From Pempheris klunzingeri (taxonomy: Eukaryota > Chordata > Actinopteri > Acropomatiformes > Pempheridae), in assembly GCF_042242105.1 (NCBI RefSeq), contig NC_092033.1:6708408-6772407 (forward strand): DNA of 64,000 bases. Reading direction: 5' to 3'. A program made the position numbers and the translations under genes. Positions 12,301-24,500 of the stretch are shown piece after piece. The notes beneath the pieces were generated by a model, which was not told the DNA's origin, made no database searches, and saw only the letters and a program-made list of their open reading frames with translations. Position 1 is the first letter of the stretch; each line of letters opens with the position of its first letter.

Positions 12301-13351
12301 CAAGAGTATGATGGTATCTATGGTGTCAGCAGCCCTGCAGTAAGAGTGTGTCAGAGATATGTAGCCTGAAGTTTGTGTCGTTGCTGTAGTTAATTGGATT
12401 ATATCATGAACTCCAGAATAGTTTGAGTGTTGAGTGATTATCTCCCCCAGCTGAGGACAGGCATGTACACTGCAATGTGCCTGTCTCAGTGGTCAGGGAT
12501 CACTTGATGATCATCACACATTGAGTCCCCTGAAGGTTGTTAAAGGTGATAATTTGGACTCTTTTATTAGCATATGTGGCAACTTTTTGCAGCAAAACTT
12601 GGAGCTTAATATGAGAAAAATCTATGTTTTGGGTATGTAATAAAAAGATAAACTTGAACCTGTGTGGTGAAACCCCATTGGATTTTTACAATCCTCAAAA
12701 TCTGTCAAAAAAAACAAAAGAAATCAAATCCAAATCATTTAATCACCACATGCATTCTTCTGGATCCATTCTGTTTCAACAAAATGACTTCAAACACATG
12801 GCTGATAGTGTAACACTGCACATATATGTTGGCAGCACTTCTTATGGTACTGTGTGTACCCTTAAGGGTGTTTAAATGTGGGCCATGACATGTAAAATAG
12901 ATGCATCAGTAATAGTATTTAAGGTCATATTGACGCATTATGTTTACTTTTCTCATTATCTCCATCAAGGTAACAAATGTGACCTGGAGGACGAACGGCG
13001 GGTTCAGTTTGAGGAAGCCTGCCGCCTGGCAAATGAGGGGGGCATACTAGCTGCTCTAGAGACTTCTGCAAAGGTGATGGGTGTGGTCAATCACATGACA
13101 CACAGAGGGGAAGTGCGCTGAAATTGTAATCTAAAGTTTTCTGTCTCCCTCTGTGCGTCCAGGAGAGTCAGAACGTGGAAGAAGCCTTCATGATGATGGC
13201 CAGAGAGCTGCTGGCTCGTAACGGTCAAAATGTCCAACAGGGGGATGAAGGGAGCAACAACACACCTCGAGTTCTCCTGCGGGCCAACTCTCGGCCGGTT
13301 AATGGCTCCGTGGTTGCTAACACACCATCAGAGAAGAAGTCATGTTGCTGA
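9389..13351 (+). CDS. rab19: Rab family small GTPase, RAB19-like, four coding exons
   Basis: Coding exons: 9389-9583, 12017-12200, 12970-13073, 13163-13351, giving 223 residues. Every GTP-binding motif is present: P-loop GDSNVGKT (22-29), switch I with TIGVDF (47-52), DTAGQ (70-74), NKCD (128-131) and ETSAK (157-161). The C-terminus ends in two cysteines (222-223) for double geranylgeranylation and membrane attachment. The start [20 protein letters not shown] and the run QSYYRSAH with YGAANVV match RAB19 more closely than its relative RAB43, and the length fits. Rab proteins cycle between GDP and GTP forms to direct vesicle traffic; RAB19 has been linked to Golgi-associated traffic and apical/ciliary membrane organisation. 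The ATG at 9389 (context caccATGc) is the only one fitting the family start. The exon 1 donor (AAG/gttggt) is weak; the others are standard. The gene is head-to-head with the tetraspanin and tail-to-tail with lrrc17. Confidence 0.88.
9584..12016 (+). other. rab19 intron 1 (2.4 kb)
   Basis: It begins with the weak donor gttggt and ends with gtccatag. It holds a GT microsatellite (11719-11742) followed by a teleost dispersed repeat (11743-11990). Open frames that read through from exon 1 are intronic. Confidence 0.8.
11719..11990. repeat. GT microsatellite with attached teleost dispersed repeat
   Basis: Twelve GT units (11719-11742) run into a segment starting cccttgtattacatactta and containing ggaccccactaggaacaac and a ggttaaggttggggtcaggg-type stretch. 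It ends in a second TG-rich run next to the exon 2 acceptor. I know this arrangement as a common dispersed repeat of fish genomes. It ends within about 25 bases of coding exon 2. Confidence 0.65.
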
Positions 13352-14497
13352 CTCGTATATGGGTTGGACAGGGAAGATGATTTACACCATGAATGCCAAA
13401 TGAATGGAAAAAGATGGACGAGCAAAAATGGCCTCAAGGCAATTATTGAAAAGTATTGAAAAATCAATTCAGTGTACTTTTCCATGACTTACCTGCCCCG
13501 AGAGAATAGTCCAGCTGGTGCTACAAGGAAAAGGAAGTGAAAGCAGGAATGTTTAGTAATGTGAGTCAGACACAGCTGTGATTAGTGTTTGGTAAAGTTT
13601 GCACTAACAAAAGCAACCAAAATTTGATAACTGATTATTTATTTACCACAAATGTAAGAACACAAAGCAGTTTTGGATCTGTTGTGTGTTTTCACACTGG
13701 AATCATTTATATTTGTGCTGTTTTTTGTCTGCATGCTTCTCTCTGCTGATGCGCCTTTTGAAAAGCTGGGAAAGACTCTGAGTATTTCACCACAAGTGAC
13801 CTCTTGTGGTGCCTCTATGACGAGCTGCGATCCTCCGCTGATGGGTGAAGCTGCTACAAGCCAGATGACTGTGAATGTTTGTTTCACTTCTATATACATG
13901 ATGAAGTCTTATGTTGTCATAAATAGCTATAATAGGCTGTGAATTTGCTCTAAACGGATTCTTTAGTTAAGGGTGTCATGCACAAATTCAGGGACAACCA
14001 CTACGAAGTGCCTCAGTAAAAGACGGGGCCTTCAATAGACCACTTCATTGTGAACACTAGAGGGCACTGTGCTGTTAATCTATAATTGCAGGCTGGTTGC
14101 TCTTTGCCTCATACAATGACTACCAGGGTGATTTAAAACATCTGTGACTGCACTAAGATTCAATCAACTATGTTTACATGCACCCCAGTAAACAGGAAAC
14201 AAGTCAGATCACATTTAAGACTGAACTTTGACTGCTGTGTTGGGAGGAAGTGATCTTGGCAAACCAAGGTAATTGAGCTGACAAGGTTTCCGTCCAGGGT
14301 ATGATCTTTCTTTGTGTTCAATGCCAAGTTGGCAAGCCTGACTTAAACACCAACCTGGAAGTCATGTAGCTGGACTTATACTGATTGTTGCTTTTCTTAC
14401 ACTGATACAGTTAATCTGCCTTAATGCTTATTGGGTTTAGTGTGGGAACAATCAGTTGTAGCCTTGTCCTTAATCCAAAATGAAATTTCTACCCAGC

Positions 14498-14503
14498 AAT
14501 AAA
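14498..14503 (+). terminator. Candidate rab19 poly(A) signal (proximal)
   Basis: AATAAA about 1.15 kb after the rab19 stop. A second candidate is at 14981-14986. Confidence 0.4.
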
Positions 14504-14980
14504 TGATATGTGACTATTAAATCATTTTATTCATCTTTAGTTACTTAAGCAATTTGGGACAGAAGTTCTACAGAATCTGGTCTGTCTTTTAGTCTCTCAC
14601 TGTCAGCAGGAAATCCATTATCCTGGTTGTAAATATGAAATTGGCTGTTGTGTGTTGGTCTCCAGCACACTGGGTGGCGCCAGCTGACAATCAGTGATGA
14701 CTTTATTTCCAAAAAAAACTAAAACATCATTGACAGAATTCAGTTTCTTAGGTGTGTGAAATGTAAAAAAGCAATGACTGAGTCAAACTTTCCACCATGG
14801 TCACTCTTAAGGTCCGTTATCAGGCCGTTTTCATACTTTGGTACATTCATCTATAATTATCAGTCATTACTTGAACCAACAGCATTATAACAGTGAGTCA
14901 CCGTATGTGCATCTGCAATTCATGTGGTGAGACTGTAGGGAAATAAGTTCAGTATGTTCCATCATGTCTGTCCATCACTC

Positions 14981-14986
14981 AATAAA
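14981..14986 (+). terminator. Candidate rab19 poly(A) signal (distal)
   Basis: AATAAA 1.63 kb after the rab19 stop and only 28 bases from the opposing lrrc17 candidate at 15015-15020. Confidence 0.35.
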
Positions 14987-15014
14987 CCAAATTTTCAGAA
15001 AAAATAAACCAAAT

Positions 15015-15020
15015 TTTATT
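15015..15020 (-). terminator. Candidate lrrc17 poly(A) signal (distal)
   Basis: AATAAA on the - strand, about 480 bases past the lrrc17 stop. A closer candidate lies at 15420-15425, about 75 bases past the stop. Confidence 0.4.
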
Positions 15021-15419
15021 TCCAGAAAACAGGTAGACAATGTCATACATTAATTAATACAAAAAGTCCAAAAACCCTGTTTTTGAAGAAAAAAAGCATA
15101 TCCTAACTAAGTCAATAATTACTGTAACAGAAAAAAGAGAGTACCCGCAGTTCATTGTGTGGGAAATTCAAAGAGACGTATTTGTTGGGGGTTATTAGAT
15201 CTGTTCTGCAAAAGATACAACTTAGCAATATGACATGGCGACTAGTCATCTTTTAAGAAAATGTTAATGTTTCAGAATGATTTCTTTCTCTTATCCACAC
15301 AAGATGGAAATTGTTAATTACTAAACAGACATCTTGGCCGCAAAATAATGGATTCATCCCAAAATTGTATTTTTACTCATCACATTCTTTTTTTTTAACA
15401 ACAAAGCACCATGTCTACG

Positions 15420-15425
15420 TTTATT
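15420..15425 (-). terminator. Candidate lrrc17 poly(A) signal (proximal)
   Basis: AATAAA on the - strand, about 75 bases past the stop codon at 15501-15503. Its use would give a very short 3' untranslated region. Confidence 0.35.
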
Positions 15426-15500
15426 AATCCAATCTTTAGCCTGTCCGCAGACATTCTCACTCCATGCAGAACCACGCCAGTCCGCGGATCCGTCTCCATT

Positions 15501-18500
15501 TTAACTCAGCCTGATGATCTCAAATATGTTGGGCTTCTTCTCCTTCAGGGGTCGAGGCAGAGTCTCGCCCTGTCCCGTCTCCTCCGCCACCTCCGCGTCA
15601 TTGTCTGTCCCCCCTTGTCCTCCCTGTCCTGTATCCATCCCTCCAGTTTGTTTATCTTTAGGGCATTCCCCGTTGTAGGTCTTGACGTAATCCTCGACAC
15701 GCCAGCCCCTGAACTCCCGTGGCTCTGAGCATACCAGGCCAGTGTAGAAGACGCCGGGGTGGTGCTTGAGCCAGTAGATCAGGTAGTGGATGTTGTAGTC
15801 GCAGATCCAGGGGTTGTTCTCCAGCGTGAGCTTCCGTAGGAAGTAGAGGTCCTCCAGTACACCGTACTGAAAGTAATGGAGGCTGTTGTTGGACAGGTCA
15901 AGCTCACGGAGGTACAGCAGGCCTGCAAATGCAGCTGGAAGAGGAAGAGAAGTGGAACAAAATAAGCTTCACAGATCGCAGTGCTGTCTGAATACTAAAA
16001 AAGTCCAATATCCACTCTCTTTTTTGCTCTTTGTTTGGTCTCCACCATCTCCTGAGGCAAATATCTGACTAACAACTAAGCTGCCAAATAGTCCACTTTC
16101 TTTACAAGCTAACTTTATCTGGTTTGTGCTTGGGAAGTAGCGTGCAGTGGGTTTATCAGAGCCTTTTTGCTGCAGACAGCTGCCTTCTGTGAAACCTCAG
16201 GAACTCAGGAAAGTACATTGATGAGAGTTAGTGTTAAGTAAGTTAAGAGCCATGAAACAAACAAAAAAAGATCACTGTAAGCAGCTTTAAGACTTTCTTA
16301 TTCTATCTTATTAAAAGTACACTGAATTCATTAAAAAAAACAAACCTTACTCACTATACTTGTAATTTTTGTGTATATAACCTTTCAAATGAAGGGAGAA
16401 CATGATAATCACCAAAATTGCAGTGTCAGCAGCAGCACATGGTTTATGTGTTTGCACTGAAAGTGAACAAAGTCTTTCATTGTCTGAACTATGATGAAAA
16501 TGACACAATTTTGTGACTGTTGACGTATTTAAAAGGTTCCAGACATTGTTAGCAATCTGCGTAATGAGACAGTGGAGGCTGTTTCACGTTGTCCTCTAGC
16601 CTTGGGCCTAGCTTTGATCTTAGCATGGCGGAAGAGAGGAGGGGAGGAAGAAGAGGGGGAGGAGGGGAGGTGTGTATGTGGAACATATAGAGGTAGACGA
16701 ATACAGTGAGAATAAACGCTGAGAAGAAGATAAATTGACACTGGGGACTGAAATCCTTCTGAAAATCCATTTTCAGTCATGGATAAGTGATAAGTCGCTG
16801 ATACAGCAGTCTCATCTTTCAACCTTAAAGATGACACAGATCTGGGAACTATAGGAAATGAAGGAGGAGAACAGGAGGGATGTTTCACCTTCCCCTCCCC
16901 TGTCTTATCTCTGGACTCATGAGACTGACTCTCCCTAATTGGCTACTGTTCATACAGTTTCTTTTCTTTTTTATAGCTCCGATGGCCACAGGAAGCTCAG
17001 TGTGGTCTACTGTTATGGTATTTTCCCAGGCAGAGAAATAAAGTGGAGCAATATTCTGTAGATTATATTTAGTTTGCAGGTGCCCTTAGAATATTTATGT
17101 AACCTAAAGAATCTATGTTAAAGGAAAAGTTCAACATTTTGGGAAATCCATGTAAGTTAGTTTGCTTTGTGGTCAAGTTAGATGAGATGATTGATCCGTC
17201 TTAAGGGTGGCACTGATCTTCTCATCTAACTCTCTGACATTTTGCACTGATTCACTTTCTGGCCATGATTGTTCTTTCCATCTGTTCATCCTTCCTAAGC
17301 AACCTTATCTAAGCATCCTTTGACAGTTTAGTACATTTTTTGTCATAGAAGAAATGCAAGCAAAGAGCTCTACATAATGCCTTTCTCTCAATGTATTTCA
17401 GCACTGCCATCAGGATCACAGATAACATAACCCAGACTGAGGCTTATGCTTTAAACCCTGTCATCAATTTCTCCAGCTTTACTGTACTGTACATTCTACT
17501 GGAATAGTTAGTATGGTTTAATGTTCAAAAACCACATTATTTTTCTCATCAGATAAGGCTGCTGCAGCTGCTTTCAGCCACTTTCTGCACCGCCGGTTTT
17601 AGAAGAACAGAACAGTTTGTGGGCTTTGCTCTCGCCGTCGACAAATTTGTGTTAATGGGAGCTGATGTTAGTGAGGAAACAAGGTGGATGCATGGATGTA
17701 TAAAGAGAACTGAATACAGTGCTGAAGGCAGGGCTCCGTTCAATTTCGGGCATAAAAATAGCGGGATCTTGTGCATTGTTGGGCCTGTTTATGTTGAAAA
17801 CACATAAAAAGTGGATTTTGAATAATATGGGAACAACATTCACATTTAACATTCTTTGAGCTGACAAAGGAACAGACAAAAATGGCGTGAAAACAAGAAC
17901 CTCATCCAACTTCAGCTGAGGTGATGAATTAAGGATTTACCTCCCACATTCTTCACACTCTGGGCTGATCTTGGTAACAAGTCTCCATAACAAATAAACA
18001 CAGTTTCAAAGTATCTAGTCTCCATAACAACAGATATCACTGTTGCAGAAGTCTTACTATTACATACTTGCCTGCATCTACTCAGTGTGACTGTAGGTGA
18101 AGCAACAGTGAAGCAGCAGCAGACAAGAGGGATCTTCTACAAGGACTGGAGAGTATTAAGAATTGTGCAGAGTTAGGAATTCCACATGGACGGGGCCCCA
18201 CATTGTGACAATTCCTTAAGTGTTAAGTTATCAGTCATGGGAAAGTGCACCAAATGACCTTTAAATACACTGTACTGTCCTGTGACTGTGTGGATTGCTG
18301 TTTTGTCATGGGGTTTGGAAAATACCACAACAATCTGGCACAAAAAAATTGGCCAAAACTAACAGTGAAAGATGACTGCAAATACTTGGAACACACAAAT
18401 TATTTCTAATAAATGCACAGAGCCTTTGTCTTGCCTTTTTCATTCCTGTCTCTTTCTCACTCCGGTCACCCGTCATATGAAAAGCGGAACCAAGCAACAT

Positions 18501-21500
18501 CTTGAAAATGGTTCTAAGCATTTTTTTTTTTTTGACTCCAAATGTGAACATGATTAGACGGAGTAACCATGATTGAGGCCATATGTCACTGACTATCATA
18601 AGCTCTCAGAATTACACAGAATTTATTCTTTAGTTTCCAGATAGTTTTGGACACGGTGAAGCGAGCTACAGAGATCACTTGTTTACATCTGAAAACTACA
18701 AGGTTTTTAAAGGATTTCCCTCCTGGGCAGGAAGACATCATTAGTCTGGAGAAAGTAATGAGTCTGCTCTTTTTTAATGGCTTTCATCTAGCATTGAGTC
18801 TAATTAGTATTCAGAACAGATATTCTATTACAATAAAATTGATCTTTTGAGCATCTTGTGTTTCCCTAATGAAAGACCTAAAACCTTTCCTTGATCAATA
18901 TTAAAAGTCCTATACTTATTATCAGTGTTATCAGTGTTGTTAAATATGTCACATTTTAACGATGCCTCTGCATCTTTCCTGGTGGGTTAAACGATAGTAC
19001 AGCCATTTGTCTTGTGACCCACCATATAGGAAAAGGTGAAAGAAAGGCAGTTTCATTTTTGACAAGAGCAGGGTTATATGAGTATCATATACTCGCTGCG
19101 GACATGATGTGTTGATGTGGGTGCAGAGGTGTGTGTGTGTGTGTGTGTGTGAGGTGGCGCTGTTGTGTCACCTGTGTCTATATGGCGCAGGCTGTTGCTG
19201 CTAAGGTTGAGCAGCTTGAGGTCTTTGGACAGCAGGAACTGTTTGGGCCTGAGATGTTTGATGTTGTTGCTGGACAGGTCCATCTTCACTATGTCAGACG
19301 GCAGGCCAGATGGGATGTTATTCAAATCTGCAATGAAGGAAATACAAAGAAACATAATTTCTTAATATCTGCCATGTAGAAACCGGGTTTTTGTAAAGAA
19401 ATTAAAACAGAGAGAATGATACACACAACACAACAAGAAAAAAGATTAATTCCTGTATTTCTGTTGAAATGATTTACAGGACTGAGGCAGATGTGCACAA
19501 CAAATGAAATCAGAAAACAAAGTGCAAAGCCCCAGGATCACCAGGAGAGCTGGAAATCCAAAATGTCTGCATTTTTATACATTTTCAAGATGTTGTGTGG
19601 GTTGTATGCAATATTAAATCCTTTCATGATGGAGTCGAGAGCAACAGCATGTATGACAATATTTCACTTCTGTGCCAGAGTGTTTCTATTCACTTCCAGT
19701 GTTTCCATCCTCACGCACATTTCCCCCATCATGTAAGACGGTCTTTGAAGAATCTAATGTATGAAACAGTTGTTCCCACATATTCCCATTTTGATAACAG
19801 GTTCTCTCCGGAGTTTTAAGTCAAAGTCAAAGTTAAAATGAAGATCGGTCACTATAGCTGGAAACATTTGACCCGTAGCTTCAATCTAGATACTTGAAAC
19901 TTCTCCACAGACGATAAACTGATCCAGATTCATATTATTGCACAAGTCTGGCTGTCAAGCCTTTCAAAGCCAAAAAAAAACATTTTAACGGATTTTGAAT
20001 TGGTTCTGCGGTTCCCACAGTTACTAGAGTTCCTCCACCTGTCAGTGTCTGTAAAAATATGAAAACCACCTAAATTGGAGATCACATCTTCTGTGCCAGT
20101 CATAGTGTAGCTCTGTTTAAAACTGAGTGTGTGGCCCTGTATTAACAAAATAAACATGGGTGATTCTTGAAGCAGTTTGCGAAATGATAAGAGGATACAC
20201 AAGTATGTTTAGGCAGTGAATACGAACTGAGGTATAATTATTCAGTGTTTATTTTCATATAGAATTACTGCTTTATTTTGGAAAAAAAAAGACTGTGTGC
20301 GATTTGTATGTGGCAGACATGCATGTGGGTTAGTTTCCTGCATGTATTTATTTACATGGATTGTATAATTTGCTCGGAGGAATGTGTATGAGCAGTTTCA
20401 CAGTGCAGATGTTGCAGTCTGTATGCACACACTTTACTGCCACAGATGTTGTAGCCAGTTATCTTGGAGGCATGCTGCCATAAATCATCAATGACTGAAA
20501 AATATAATTACACACACACACACACACACACACAGGACATATATATGCAGCAAGCTCGCAGATGTAACAATTGCTCTCAGGAAATGTAATTATTATTGTT
20601 CAGTGATGTGATGCAGTGATAGATACAAACATTTACAAAAGCAGGAACAGACTTTGGAGACACAAGCTATCAGTCCTCCACAGTGGAAATCATAAGTCTA
20701 AAGGGAATCCCACCATGCCTTCGGTGTACATGTGTCTGTAGCTTTGTTCAAACTGATTTTCAGACTGGAAAAATGCTCTTGCGTCAGACCGATCAATTCC
20801 CAGGCTCACTTGTGAGAAATCAGCCTTCAATATTTTGAGCCAAAAGCAAATCCTCACTGTCCAAGGGAGATACATCTGCAGTCCTCTGAGTTTTACCATG
20901 AATGAGAATAATCTCCTACACTGTGTATTCAGCGGTGACATTAGCTAAGACTGAATAGGTGGTGTCTGTGATCAATAGGATATTTTCCCCTGGGGGAAGA
21001 AAGTAAAAAAAAAAAAAAAAAAAATCAGAGCCAAAGATAGGAGAGCTATTATCCTGCTCATTATCTTGATTTGCTATGTTACATATGACTCGCTCTCTTT
21101 AGCAGTGCTTCCTGGTGCTAAATGTGTTTTCAGGAAGTCAGATATTTTATCAGGGGCCTTTAGGGTATCTTGAGATTTTTAATGGAGCAAATCTTGCAGA
21201 TAAAGTGTTAGGCTTTCTGTCCTACTTTAACATTTGTGCCTCCTCAGAGCCGAGTGCTGAATGAAGAAACATACAGAGAGGAGGAGAAAGAGAGAGAACA
21301 TGTCAGGAAAAGGGAAAGTCATTCATTCATAACTGGGTTTGGACTGGATTTTTGCCATATCTGCTGGAGTCATTACTTCAGTGCACATGTGAACATCTGT
21401 CCCACTTGAACGTTTCCATCCAAAACAAAGAAGAAGTACTTTGCTACTACCTGAGAAACTCACTCCTGTCTTAAGAATCCCAGTGTTTTGTCTGATAACA

Positions 21501-24500
21501 GCTCTTAATTTGGACCAATAGCTGTTTCATCTCTGGGTGATTAAATTATTTTTCTAAACTATGCCAAAGTACAAGGTATGAATTACTCTCTGCAGCTGTT
21601 TAGTCAGTCATTTGCCAAAACATCCCATGGAGGTTCCATTGTTAGTTAAAAACATGTAGGCTGTGCATTAGTGCAACACATGGATAACATATTGCAGTAA
21701 ATGTACGGCAGTATGCCGAATGGATTTAGTAGGAGTGCAGAACATTAATCCGGACATTTATCTACAAATCCTTCTCCAGAGGATATGGGTTAGCACTGCT
21801 GATGAATTATGTGTATGTCTGATTATTCTTCCCTCATCACTATATATTCTATAAAATGTGTTGCTATTATTCTCATTTTTGCAAAAGGTGAAATATACAG
21901 CAACATCTGCAGGATACATCATTTGCGCATCAATGCAGATTCCATTTGGAGCTGGTGGTGCAATATGTGTCATACTGTTTAGACAGTTAAAAGGGAAGCA
22001 GTTAATTTTTTACAGTGTTGACACGAAGACTCTGGGGTTAACTGTGCGTACTGCAGTGATTTCTTGTGGTTTGGACGTGCACCCCATGCTTGTCAGGGGG
22101 AATGATTTCTTGACGTGCTTTCTGAGCATTAGATGTAGCATTAGGTAGCAATAAATTAGTTTGTATGTAACGTGTTACCTTCTAATCTTTAAACATGTTT
22201 CATGTGAAGTCACTTGCACCTCAGCTGCTTGACTATATTCATTACATGACACAAGACTGGAGGAATAAAGGTAGCAGGAGGAAATAGTTATTTGTCAAAC
22301 ATGAGGGGACTATGCAGTACATGCCTTGGGAAAAGAATGTTCTGTTTACTGTTAACTACACTACTAATCATCCTCCAGCACAGGCAGAGCAAAAACATGA
22401 TTTGAGTTGGGATATTTTCCGTCATTAGCATTTAACAAGTAAAGTGTAATCTGTCAGAATCCCCTATAATTTCTTCCTTTGCTTCAGGAGTCTCCATAAC
22501 TCCCATTATTCAGACAAAAGATATAGAGGCAGAGGTGACGCCTGTTCTAAACATGCTGACAGCTCTGTTTACAGGATATCACCATCATAACAACCACATC
22601 AGTGCTAGTGGTCATATCAGGCTACATTTTTAAAAGAGGTTTATTGCCTTAATGCTGTAATTCACTGTGTCAACAGAAATAGCTTTCCATATTAGACGGG
22701 ATTCCTCTCCAAATGGGTGTGTATTGAAACTGAGCACCTAAAAACCAGTGCCTACATAACCCATAATGCAACTTGACCGCTGGCAGCTTGGTCAGAGAAT
22801 CACTGATTCCATTATGAATTGTAAATTCACTTCTTTTTAACTCTACACCACCAGATTTTTTTTCATTTTCAAATTCATTATTATCAGACCAATAAAATAA
22901 TTGGTGGAATTTAAATAAAGCAATAAAATGTTATATAAATCTGGTTATGAATGACATATGAACAAGACCTGATAAAGAAACCTTCAGGATATATATAGGA
23001 ATAGAACTGGAAAGTTTGGTGTATGTAAGTGCAACTGAAATAGAGATCTCTTGCTCATAGTGTGAAAGAAATTGTGTCTCATCATGGCTGTGCAAGAAGC
23101 TACATCTTTGTTAACAGAGTTACAAACAAGTAAAAACTCAATCCTCCAGATATTTCTGCAAATTATGATAAATGGGCTACATCCAGACTGTTTTTCCAAG
23201 GAATTACATGTAACTGCCTCTTTTTGGCTGTGTCACCACGGCAACAGTGTGTTGGGAACAACAAAAAAAAGGCAAATAATGAAAATATAAGCAATCTTTT
23301 GTCGTCCATGGTGTATCCATCCAAACATTGCCTTTCAAATAGTGGAAGTAACTGCCAGCTTGCCAACAAATACATCATAACAATTGATTTCAGTGGTATT
23401 TTTAGCATCCCAAAGTGTGTTCTCACAATGTTTCAGTGACCTTTTCACCTCAGCGAGAAAAATCTCCTTGGGAAACTCTGAACCCCAGAAGTTGAACACA
23501 AGTCCATTTTTGTAACAGCTGTACAGTTTCCCTAGAAAATGCTAGAGGAGAACATCTGGCAGAGTCTGCAGCTAAATCCTGCTGTTAGTAGAGAGTGATG
23601 TTTGATACTGGCCTCTCTACCTCTGCCTCTTGCTCAAATGGCATTATGGAAGATTTTTGTCTTTTTTTCTGCTGACTAACTTCCCTCTGGAAGTCCAGGG
23701 AGAGCCTGACATAATATCATGCCTGTGGGTGTCCATGTGTGTGTGTGACTGGGAGGCAGCCAACTCAATATATACATGAGTCACTTTTCTGCTGCCTACT
23801 GAAATGGCCCGACATTTATATGGAGGATTTATGTTACTTCTGAAACCAATGATTTCTTGACCTTATGTGCACAGTCTCGAAGGCAGAGACTAAAACTAGG
23901 CCAACAAAATCAATATACTGCCCAGTAGATGGGTTTCTGAGCAACATCCTGAGACATATATGCAAAAAATAATCTGAAATGACAGAAAGCTTCAGTGCTG
24001 TGATTGACTGGCGACCAGTCTGGGGTTTAGTTTGTCATCCAAAAGTAAGCTTGGATTGGCTCCAGCACCCCAGTGACAAGTGATGGATAAACAGTATGAT
24101 AATGGATGGATGGATGACAGAAAGATCATAGGGAAATCAATTGAAAAGCTGGTATTGCACTAATGTAACACATGTGGCATATATCTAAAAAATATCCAGA
24201 AAAGGGGATTATTTAATGTATGCTAACATTAGGTTTTTATGCTAATGTTATAATTGTTTATTACTGGAAATGCATGTGGCGTGTCAGCTTGTCGGAGATC
24301 ACATATATCTATGAAAATTGGCCTCAAGCCATGAAGAAGTGGTCTTCATGAAAGATTGTGGCCAAAAAGGCAAATTTGAAATATTTGGCTGTAGCAGAAG
24401 CAGTTTGTTGGGCGAAGGGCTGGAGAGCGGTACAATAATGAGTGTCTGCAGCCCACAGTGAAGCATGGTGGAGGTTTTTTGCAAGTTTGGGGCTGCATTT

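Larger units (their letters stand above)
13352..15500. other. 3' region shared by convergent rab19 and lrrc17
   Basis: No coding sequence was recognised between the two stop codons. The likely rab19 3' untranslated region carries AATAAA at 14498-14503 and at 14981-14986. On the opposite strand, lrrc17 has AATAAA (read from tttatt) at 15420-15425 and 15015-15020. If both distal signals are used, the two transcripts end within tens of bases of each other. Confidence 0.6.
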
